Below, one piece after another: positions 49,399-56,538 of a DNA stretch of 64,000 bases. A program made the translations under genes and the position numbers. Origin of the DNA: Caulobacter sp. Root343. Lineage in GTDB: Bacteria > Pseudomonadota > Alphaproteobacteria > Caulobacterales > Caulobacteraceae. Each line of letters starts with the position of its first letter. Within the stretch, counting starts at the first letter, position 1. The stretch spans positions 124,899 to 188,898 of the forward strand of contig NZ_LMDF01000007.1 in the NCBI RefSeq assembly GCF_001425745.1, in the 5' to 3' direction. The notes below the pieces were generated by a model that was given only the letters and a program-made list of their open reading frames with translations, was not told the origin of the DNA and ran no database searches.

Positions 49399-49788
49399 AT
49401 GGCTTCCAACAAGGACATCATCCGCGCCACCTATGAGGCCTCGCCCGCCGAGAAGGGGCAACGGCTGCAGGCGGCGCTCGCGCCCGACGCCTCGTGGACC
49501 GAGGCGGCCGGCTTTCCCTATGCGGGGACCTATGTCGGCTTCGAGGCCATCGCGGCGGGGGTCTTCAAGCGCCTGGCCACCGAGTGGATCGACTATCGGG
49601 CGGAGGCCCACACCTATCTGGAGGACGGCGACCGCGTCGCCGCCTTCGGCATCTATTCGGGAACCTACCGCGCCACCGGCAAGGCGATGACCGCGACCTT
49701 CGCCCATCTCTACACGCTGAAGGACGGCAAGATCGTCAGCATGGAACAGGTCGTGGACAGCGCCATGGTGACGCCCGCCCTGACCTAG
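49399..49788 (+). CDS. SnoaL-like (NTF2 superfamily) protein
   Basis: A 129-residue NTF2-like protein: N-terminal I-I-R-A-T-Y-E-A-S, W-T-E-A-A-G-F-P-Y-A-G-T-Y-V-G and C-terminal K-I-V-S-M-E-Q-V-V-D-S. This pattern is common in ketosteroid-isomerase-like proteins of unknown substrate. It starts 3 bp after the MBL-like gene, so the two form an operon facing the LysR gene. Confidence 0.85.
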   Translation: MASNKDIIRATYEASPAEKGQRLQAALAPDASWTEAAGFPYAGTYVGFEAIAAGVFKRLATEWIDYRAEAHTYLEDGDRVAAFGIYSGTYRATGKAMTATFAHLYTLKDGKIVSMEQVVDSAMVTPALT

Positions 49789-49844
49789 CCCTATTGGCGC
49801 TGGCCCGTCCGGTCGCCAGGAAAGCCTGCGGCCGGACGGCGCGT

Positions 49845-50717
49845 TCATCGGTCGATCTGGCTGAGGGCGGCCACGGCCGGGGTGTCGCGCAGCGCGACGA
49901 TGCGGCCTTCGCCCTCGGCCAGGGCCTGGGCGCTGGTGTGCACCGAGTAGGAGCCCATGACCAAGGGATGCGGATGCTTGGCGGCCGATCCGATCACGAA
50001 CTCGGTCGACTCTTCCGCCACCAGGTCGATCGCGCCGGCGCCTTCCTCGAACACCGCCAGTTCGTCCTCGAGGACAAGGTCGCCAGTTCGAAGCTTGCCG
50101 CGATTGACCGCCAGCCACGCCACGTCGTGGTCGGCGCCGGGCTGGTAGGTCCACCGCTCACCCGCCGCCAGCTGGACATGCAGATAGGTGATCGGCACCG
50201 GCAGCGGGATGGGGCTCGATCGCCCCTGATAGGCGCCCAGCAGAACGCGCGCCGGACCTTCGGAGGCGATCCGCGTCGGGTCCAGATAGAGGCTCTCCGG
50301 TTCGGCCAGCTCCAAAGCCTCCGGAAGGGCCAGCCACAGCTGGTAGCCGCGCATCACCTGGCCCGGAATCGGTGCGCCGGTGTGCCAGACGCCGCGGCCC
50401 GCCCGCATCCACTCGACCGAGCCGGCGGTCAGGACGCCCGACTGGCCCGTGCTGTCGGCATAGGTCGCGCCGCCTTCCAGGAAGGTCGTCAGGGTCGCGA
50501 TCCCCGAGTGGGGATGGGCGCCGAAGCGCACGGCGTCGGCGGCCTTGGTCTCGAAGTGGTCCAGGAACACGAAGGGCTTGAGGTGCTCGCCGAGATCGCC
50601 GGGGCTCATCAGGCGGTTGATCGGGCCGTGCGGGCGACCCCGCGTGCGATAGACGACGCGTCGGGGCGCGTTGTCGCCAATAGCTGTCGAAACCGAGGCG
50701 GGGCTGATTTGGGTCAT
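49845..50717 (-). CDS. Pirin-family protein
   Basis: A 290-residue bicupin of the pirin family. The N-terminal cupin has G-A-H-P-H-S-G-I-A-T-L-T (metal His residues) and G-S-V-E-W-M-R-A-G-R-G-V-W-H-T. The C-terminal cupin has H-L-H-like strand elements (Y-L-H-V) and the pirin C-terminal domain. Bacterial pirins can be quercetin dioxygenases or metabolic regulators. ATG 50717 follows AGG. It is divergent from an HxlR-type regulator, a common pairing. Confidence 0.9.
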   Translation of the reverse strand: MTQISPASVSTAIGDNAPRRVVYRTRGRPHGPINRLMSPGDLGEHLKPFVFLDHFETKAADAVRFGAHPHSGIATLTTFLEGGATYADSTGQSGVLTAGSVEWMRAGRGVWHTGAPIPGQVMRGYQLWLALPEALELAEPESLYLDPTRIASEGPARVLLGAYQGRSSPIPLPVPITYLHVQLAAGERWTYQPGADHDVAWLAVNRGKLRTGDLVLEDELAVFEEGAGAIDLVAEESTEFVIGSAAKHPHPLVMGSYSVHTSAQALAEGEGRIVALRDTPAVAALSQIDR

Positions 50718-50835
50718 GGGAACCTGGGAGCCTTGCAGGATGCCGTGGCCTCGGGTGAAGCGCCGCGAGGACGGTATGGATTTGTTACCAAGGCTAGATG
50801 GAGTACTTGGGGAAGGTCGCCAAGGAGGCACAGGT

Positions 50836-51240
50836 TTGACACCCAGGCACACCGACGTAACCACCCGGGCGACCGCCCATCTCCCGGATCAATGCGACGC
50901 CATTGGCTCCATCCTGTCGCGGGTTGGCGACAAGTGGACCGTGCTGATCGTCATGACGCTGGCCGACGGTCCCAAGCGGTTCAATGAACTCAAGCGCGCG
51001 ATCGGCGGCGTCTCCCAGCGCATGTTGACCCTGACGCTGCGGGGGCTGGAGCGCGACGGCATGGTGACGCGCACCGTCTTTCCGACCATCCCGCCCCGCG
51101 TCGACTACGAACTCACCGAGCTGGGACATTCCTTGCGCGTGCCGGTCGAGGCCCTGGGCCAATGGGCCTTCGCGCATCTGCCGGTGGTCGCGCGGGCGCG
51201 CGCCGAATTCGATCAGCGCCAAGCCGCCGACGACGCCTAG
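50836..51240 (+). CDS. HxlR-family transcriptional regulator
   Basis: A 134-residue HxlR-type winged-helix regulator. It has the conserved N-terminal Cys (D-Q-C-D-A-I-G-S-I-L-S-R-V-G-D-K-W-T), K-R-F-N-E-L-K-R-A-I-G-G-V-S-Q-R-M-L-T and P-P-R-V-D-Y-E-L-T-E-L-G. The start is TTG 50836, exactly 7 bases after AGGAGG (50823-50828); open frame further upstream reads over the pirin promoter. It probably controls the divergent pirin gene, perhaps sensing electrophiles through the Cys. Confidence 0.88.
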   Translation: MTPRHTDVTTRATAHLPDQCDAIGSILSRVGDKWTVLIVMTLADGPKRFNELKRAIGGVSQRMLTLTLRGLERDGMVTRTVFPTIPPRVDYELTELGHSLRVPVEALGQWAFAHLPVVARARAEFDQRQAADDA

Positions 51241-51288
51241 GGCTGGTCACGCCCGTGCTCCGACGCGCGGTAAAACAATGTTACGAGT

Positions 51289-51324
51289 ATATCGTATAAG
51301 ATATTTGACATAAATTGTATAATC
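51289..51324 (+). promoter_or_regulatory. AT-rich promoter/operator region of the long TonB receptor
   Basis: A sharply AT-rich stretch with ATCGTATAAGAT (51291-51302) and AATTGTATAATC (51313-51324), the latter containing TATAAT (51318-51323), a good -10. GTATA-centred repeats also occur before the genes at 59313 and 59527, suggesting a shared regulator. Confidence 0.4.
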
Positions 51325-51381
51325 ATGCCTCATTGGAACAGGACGCGGCCGATGGTGGGGCGCGTCATGGAGGGGAATTCC

Positions 51382-54315
51382 ATGGGCAGCAGACAGGTGC
51401 GTCTTGATCTTCTGGCGGGAACGGCGGCCGTAGCGTTCCTATCCGTCATGGCTGGAGCGCCAGCCGCCTCGGCTCAAGACGTCGCGAAGGCCGAAGAGCC
51501 GGCGACCCTGGACGCGGTCGTGGTGACGGGGTCGCGGATCAAGCGGCCCAATCTGGTCTCGGCCAGTCCCATGACGGTCGTGGGTAGTGACGAGGTGATG
51601 TACCAGGGCGCTACGTCGATCGAGAGCGTGCTGAACCGCCTGCCGCAGTTCACCGCCGATTCCAACGAGAACGGCTCGAACGGTTCGGACGGCACGGCGC
51701 GGGTGAACCTGCGCAACATGGGCTCCAGCCGCGTCCTGGTGCTGGTGGACGGCCAGCGGATGCTGCCGACCGAAACGGCGGACGTGAACTTCATCCCCAG
51801 CGCCCTGGTCGACCGGGTCGACGTGGTGACCGGCGGCGCGTCGGCCGTCTACGGCTCGGACGCGGTGTCCGGCGTGGTCAACTTCATTCTCAAGAAGAAC
51901 CTGAACGGTCTGCGCTTCGACGCCCAGTACAGCACCGCCCAGCACACCAACGACAACACCTATCCGCGCTCGCTGATCAGCCAGGCGAACTACACCCTGC
52001 CGAAGAAGCACGTGCGCGACGGCGAGAAGATCGACGTCAACCTGGCCATCGGCATGAACGCGCCGAACGGCAAGGGCAATGTCACCTTGTATGTCGGCTA
52101 TCGCGAGCTGAAGCCTGTCACCCAGGACTCGCGCGACTATTCGGCATGCGGCCTGAACCTGGCGGGAGCGACCAACAACGCCCTGGTCTGCGGCGGCTCC
52201 AGCAACAACGAGTACGGCCTGTTCACCCTGCTCAGCGGCCCCAATGCGGGCCAGACGCTGAACAATACCAAGGACGGCGCCAAGACCTGGGTCCCGTACA
52301 ACAGCTCGTTCCTCTACAACTACGCGCCGACCAACTACATCCAGCGCTCCGACGCCCGCTACACGGCCGGCGCCTTCGCGCACTACGAGCTGAACAAGGC
52401 CGCCGAGGTCTATGGCAGCTTCATGTTCATGGACGACCACACCTTCTCGCAGGCGGCGCCGTCGGCGCTGTTCCAGGGGACGACGTTCAAGATCAACTGC
52501 GACAACCCGCTGATGTCGGCGTCTCAACGGGCGACGATGTGCGGCACGGCCGCGGGCACGAGCGTCAACCAGGACACCTTCATCGGCTATCGCCTGACCG
52601 GTCCGGGCAGCTCGCCTCGCCGCGACGACCTGCGCCACACCGACTATCGCGTGAACACCGGGGTGCGCGGCGAAATCGCGCCGGGCTGGAGCTATGACGC
52701 CAGCTTCCTGTTCTCCACCACCATCCTGGACGAGAGCTACAAGAACAACGTCGACAACGCCAAGGCCGCCAAGGGCCTGCAGGTGGTCACAGTCAACGGA
52801 ACGCCGACCTGCAAGTCGGTGGTCGACGGCACGGATCCGAGCTGCGTGCCGATCGACGTGTTCAAGTATCAGGGCCTCAGCGCGGCGGCGTACAAATATC
52901 TCTACGCCCCGACTTACACTCACGGCGTTCAGCGCGAGAAGGTGCTGAGCGCCTCGCTGAACGGCGACCTTGGTCAGTACGGGCTCAAGAGCCCGTGGGC
53001 CAATGACGGCGCGGCCCTGGCATTGGGCGTCGAACACCGCCGCGAGGAGCTGAAGTTCGAGGCCGACGCCCTGGCCCAGGCGGGCGGCACCAAGGAGAAC
53101 GCCGGCGCTTTCAGCGTCAACGAGATCTACGGTGAAATGGACCTGCCGCTGGTGCAGGACGCGCCGTTCATCAAGTCGCTATCGCTGAACGCCGGCTATC
53201 GGACCTCCAAGTACGACTACCTCGACAAGAGGGTCGCGACCTACAAGGTCGAGCTGCAGTACGCCCCGACCTCGGACGTGCGGTTCCGCGCCAGCTACAA
53301 CCGCGCGGTGCGGGCGGCCAACATCAGCGAACTGTACGCGGCCCAAGGGCTCGGCAATGTCGCGGCGGTGGACCCGTGCTCGGGCCCGACGCCGAAGGCC
53401 AGCGCCGCGGCCTGCGCGCTGACCGGCGTCTCAGCCGCGCAATATGGCAAGATCCCCGACTGCCCGGCCGAGACCTGCGTCACCCAGGGCGGTGGCAATC
53501 CGAACCTGAAGCCGGAAGTGGCCGACACCCGCACCGCCGGCGTCGTGCTGACGCCGCGCTTCCTGCCGGGCTTCTCGATGTCGCTCGACTATTTCGACAT
53601 CTATGTCGACCAGTACATCGGCGCCGTCGACGCCCCGACCGTGATCAACCAGTGCGTCCAGACCAGCAATCCCTACTTCTGCGGCCTGTTCCACCGCGAC
53701 CCGACCTCGGGCGTGCTGTTCGGTGATCGCGGCTACATCGTCGCCACCAACCAGAACACGGGCTACCTGCAGACGTCCGGTATCGACGTGACGAGCAACT
53801 ATCGCTTCGACCTGTCGTCGCTGGGCAACTGGGGCGACCTCGACGTCAGCTTCGTCGGCACCTACCTCAACAGCCGCAAGATCGAGCAGTTGCCGGGCCT
53901 TGGGTCCTACAACTGCAAGGGGCTGTTCGGCCCGACCTGCGGCCAGCCCAACCCGGCCTGGCGTCACCAGATGCGGGTCACCTGGAACATGCCCTGGACC
54001 GCGGCCACGCTCTCGGCCAACTGGCGCTATTTCGGCTCGACCAAGCTGTCCAGCAATGACAGCAACCCGTTCCTGCAAGGCGACCCGGTCGAGATCAACA
54101 GCAAGATCAAGGCCTACAGCTATCTCGACCTGGCCGCGACGTGGAAGCTGCGCGACCAGCTGACGCTGCGCGGCGGGATCAACAACACGTTCGACAAGGA
54201 TCCGCCGGTGATCGCGGCCGGACTGCTCAGCTCGTTCGGCAACGGCAACACCTATCCGGGTGTCTATGACCCGATGGGCCGCACGCTGTTCGTCGGCCTG
54301 ACCATGGACTTCTAG
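51382..54315 (+). CDS. TonB-dependent receptor (long type)
   Basis: A 977-residue outer-membrane receptor with a signal peptide (1-32, ending A-S-A-Q). L-D-A-V-V-V-T-G-S-R-I-K-R-P-N is at ~42-56. The plug has S-V-L-N-R-L-P-Q-F and G-S-D-A-V-S-G-V-V-N, and the barrel ends T-M-D-F. ATG 51382 follows GGAGGGG; several in-frame ATGs upstream have no such site. It belongs to the same long class as the receptors at 723 and 5409. It starts the second glycan locus of the window. Confidence 0.93.
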   Translation: MGSRQVRLDLLAGTAAVAFLSVMAGAPAASAQDVAKAEEPATLDAVVVTGSRIKRPNLVSASPMTVVGSDEVMYQGATSIESVLNRLPQFTADSNENGSNGSDGTARVNLRNMGSSRVLVLVDGQRMLPTETADVNFIPSALVDRVDVVTGGASAVYGSDAVSGVVNFILKKNLNGLRFDAQYSTAQHTNDNTYPRSLISQANYTLPKKHVRDGEKIDVNLAIGMNAPNGKGNVTLYVGYRELKPVTQDSRDYSACGLNLAGATNNALVCGGSSNNEYGLFTLLSGPNAGQTLNNTKDGAKTWVPYNSSFLYNYAPTNYIQRSDARYTAGAFAHYELNKAAEVYGSFMFMDDHTFSQAAPSALFQGTTFKINCDNPLMSASQRATMCGTAAGTSVNQDTFIGYRLTGPGSSPRRDDLRHTDYRVNTGVRGEIAPGWSYDASFLFSTTILDESYKNNVDNAKAAKGLQVVTVNGTPTCKSVVDGTDPSCVPIDVFKYQGLSAAAYKYLYAPTYTHGVQREKVLSASLNGDLGQYGLKSPWANDGAALALGVEHRREELKFEADALAQAGGTKENAGAFSVNEIYGEMDLPLVQDAPFIKSLSLNAGYRTSKYDYLDKRVATYKVELQYAPTSDVRFRASYNRAVRAANISELYAAQGLGNVAAVDPCSGPTPKASAAACALTGVSAAQYGKIPDCPAETCVTQGGGNPNLKPEVADTRTAGVVLTPRFLPGFSMSLDYFDIYVDQYIGAVDAPTVINQCVQTSNPYFCGLFHRDPTSGVLFGDRGYIVATNQNTGYLQTSGIDVTSNYRFDLSSLGNWGDLDVSFVGTYLNSRKIEQLPGLGSYNCKGLFGPTCGQPNPAWRHQMRVTWNMPWTAATLSANWRYFGSTKLSSNDSNPFLQGDPVEINSKIKAYSYLDLAATWKLRDQLTLRGGINNTFDKDPPVIAAGLLSSFGNGNTYPGVYDPMGRTLFVGLTMDF

Positions 54316-54381
54316 TTTCCCCAGCCGCCTCGCGTCCGGTCCGCCGGGCGCGGGGGGATCATTCTTCCCCGACGTCCCCCT

Positions 54382-54416
54382 GGCCATCCGCCCCGCGCGG
54401 GTGGCCTTCTTTTTTT
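54382..54416 (+). terminator. Rho-independent terminator of the long TonB receptor
   Basis: A 10-bp stem (54382-54391 with 54397-54406, one G-T pair), 5-base loop, then TTCTTTTTTT (54407-54416), 66 bp after the stop. Confidence 0.85.
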
Positions 54417-54428
54417 GGCGCTCCATTT

Positions 54429-54588
54429 CCCTCTCCCCTTGCGGGAGAGGGGGGGCGCCGCAGGCGGTCGGGTGAGGGGTTGAAGACGGCATCCGCCGCG
54501 ACGGCGCTCAGGTTGACGCCAAGCCGACAGGACTATCGACCCCTCATCCGTCGCCTCCGGCGACACCTTCTCCCGCAAGGGGAGAAGG
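54429..54588. repeat. Intergenic inverted-repeat element
   Basis: Two arms of about 53 bp, 54429-54482 and 54536-54588, are roughly three-quarters identical as inverted repeats. Each arm itself carries a small hairpin (CTCCCCTTGCGGGAG type). It looks like a dispersed palindromic repeat of the REP/MITE kind, placed between convergent genes. No coding capacity. Confidence 0.65.
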
Positions 54589-54599
54589 AAGCTAAGGCC

Positions 54600-56492
54600 T
54601 TACCCCGCGTTCGCCATGTCCTCGGGCGCGGCGGTTTCGTCCGAGCCGTGCGACCAGCGCTTGAGGATAGGCGACAGGGCCAGGAACAGCACGCCCAGCG
54701 CCATGGCGCTCCCGCCAATCCAGTTGAACACGGTCAGGGCGCGGGCCAGGGCCGCGCTCGGGTCTAGCACCTGGCCGCCGACGGTCTCGGTGGCCGTCAA
54801 CCCCGCGATGAAACCGCCGACCGTGTTGGCGATCGACACGGCCATAAACCAGACGGCCATGATGAACGAAACCAGGGCGGCCGGCGACAGCTTGGTCATC
54901 TGCGACAGGCCGACCGGTGACAGGCAGAGCTCGCCGGTGGTGTGCAGCAGGTACATCAGCAGCAGGAAAATCAGCGGCGTGCGGAACGCGCCGTCGGCCA
55001 GAGGCGCGCCCAGCTGAAGCACCAGGAAGCCCGCGCCGACCTGCAGCAGGGCCAGGCCGAACTTGACGACGGGGTTCAGGTCCCTGCCGCGCGCGCCTAG
55101 CCAAGTCCACAGCCAGGCGAAGACCGGGGCGAAGATCAGCAGCCAGCCCGACGCCAGGGCCTGGGTCTGGGCGGCGTTGAAGGTGGTGTCGATCCAGAAG
55201 GTCGCGGTCTTGTCGAGGCCGGCGACGGCCAGCTGCTGCGGCGTGGCCAGGGTGACGCCGCCGCCCAGCAGCCGGACGGGCTCGGCGACCAGATCCAGCT
55301 GGACATTGGTGGCGGCGTACAAGTTCAGCGACGATCCGGCCTGGTCGAACAGGGTCCAGAAGATCACCGCGCCCAGGATCAGGAACAGGGCCAGGGCCAG
55401 GCGTTCGCGCTCGACCTTGCCGCACTTGGCGAACATGAACCACAGGACGTAGCCCAGCGAGCCGATCATGCCGGCGACCAGGATGCCGCTGACCGCGGCC
55501 GTACGCCGGACGAGGAAGAACACCGCCGCGACACCGGCTAGGGACAGCAGGTAGATCAGCGTCTCGCGGCTTAACGGGCCCAGCACCGGCTGACGTAGCC
55601 GCGCGGCGTCGGGCGGCTCGGCCTTGCCCTGCAACAGCGGCTTGCCCAGCATGAAAACGACGAAGCCGGCCAGCATCCCCAGTCCGGCGAGACCGAAGCC
55701 AGCCCACCAGCCGACCGTCACCCCCAGCAGGCCGCACAGCAGCGAGGCCCAGAACGAGCCCAGATTGATGCCATAGTAGTAGAGGGTGAATCCCGGGTCG
55801 CGGCGCGGGTCGCCCTGCGGGTACAGTTGGCCGACGATGGTCGAGATGTTGGGCTTGAGATAGCCGACGCCGATGATGATCAGGGCCAAGGCCAGCCACA
55901 GGACGTTCAGATAGACCGGATCGCGCTCGGCGACGTCCAGCCGGTACTGGCCCTTGGGCAGAACCTTGGGGATTGGGGCGGCGGCGGGCAGCCCCTCGAC
56001 GACGAAGTCGCCGCTCTTGGCGGCCGCCACGGCGTAGAGCTTGTCGCCGACCATCAGCCTGGAGACCCGGCCTTCGCCTCGGCCGTTGGTGACGAAAGCG
56101 TAGGTATGGCCGCCGTAGCTCAGGGTCTGGGTGGCCGGCTTGCCCTCGATCGCCATGGTCAGGTGGCCGGCGATCAGCAGCAGGGCGCCGAAGATCACGG
56201 CCTTGCGCGTGCCCAGATAGCGATCGGCCACGAAGCCGCCGATCAGCGGCAGCAGATAGACCAGCGAGATGTAGGCCCCGTAGTGGGCGGCCGCGGTCTT
56301 CGGGTCGAACAGGAAGTGCTGGGTCAGGTAGAAGATCAGGATGCTGCGCATGCCGTAGTAGGAAAACCGCTCCCACATCTCGGCGAAGAACAGGATCAAC
56401 AGTCCGCGGGGATGCTCCTTCAGCAACTGCATCAGCACGGGGACGCCCGTCGCCAAGGTGACCAGGACGCCCATCGCGATGACGATATTCAT
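54600..56492 (-). CDS. POT/PTR2-family proton-coupled peptide transporter
   Basis: A 630-residue inner-membrane transporter of the MFS peptide branch. The proton-coupling signature E-x-x-E-R reads E-M-W-E-R-F-S-Y-Y-G-M-R (38-49); G-Y-L-K-P-N-I-S and F-Y-Y-G-I-N-L-G-type motifs (Y-Y-Y-G-I-N-L-G-S) follow. About 12-14 helices are visible. Compared with usual members (~450-500 residues) there are insertions of ~80 residues between helices 3 and 4 and ~50 between helices 7 and 8, both predicted to face the periplasm. It should import di- and tripeptides with protons. It is upstream of the DUF5695-like gene's stop in the opposite order, 46 bp apart on the same strand, so co-transcription is likely. 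Confidence 0.93.
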   Translation of the reverse strand: MNIVIAMGVLVTLATGVPVLMQLLKEHPRGLLILFFAEMWERFSYYGMRSILIFYLTQHFLFDPKTAAAHYGAYISLVYLLPLIGGFVADRYLGTRKAVIFGALLLIAGHLTMAIEGKPATQTLSYGGHTYAFVTNGRGEGRVSRLMVGDKLYAVAAAKSGDFVVEGLPAAAPIPKVLPKGQYRLDVAERDPVYLNVLWLALALIIIGVGYLKPNISTIVGQLYPQGDPRRDPGFTLYYYGINLGSFWASLLCGLLGVTVGWWAGFGLAGLGMLAGFVVFMLGKPLLQGKAEPPDAARLRQPVLGPLSRETLIYLLSLAGVAAVFFLVRRTAAVSGILVAGMIGSLGYVLWFMFAKCGKVERERLALALFLILGAVIFWTLFDQAGSSLNLYAATNVQLDLVAEPVRLLGGGVTLATPQQLAVAGLDKTATFWIDTTFNAAQTQALASGWLLIFAPVFAWLWTWLGARGRDLNPVVKFGLALLQVGAGFLVLQLGAPLADGAFRTPLIFLLLMYLLHTTGELCLSPVGLSQMTKLSPAALVSFIMAVWFMAVSIANTVGGFIAGLTATETVGGQVLDPSAALARALTVFNWIGGSAMALGVLFLALSPILKRWSHGSDETAAPEDMANAG

Positions 56493-56538
56493 GGAGCAGC
56501 CTTGAGGTTCGCGCCGAGCGTGGCGGAGGGGAACGGGA

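Noticed and set aside
49805..49839. Stem-loop between the SnoaL-like and pirin genes
   Set aside because: An imperfect ~10-bp stem without a T-run on either strand; too weak to call a terminator.
48391..50154. In-frame upstream extension of the LysR gene to 915 codons
   Set aside because: LysR homology starts at 48390; the rest runs antisense through the MBL-like and SnoaL-like genes.
51305..51323. TTGACA and TATAAT as one promoter before the TonB receptor
   Set aside because: Only 7 bases separate them, too short for a -35/-10 pair; the TATAAT may still be a -10 with another -35.
54592..56376. Second long minus-strand frame overlapping the peptide transporter
   Set aside because: It is rich in Arg, Gly and Pro and lacks hydrophobic helices; the transporter frame has all family motifs.
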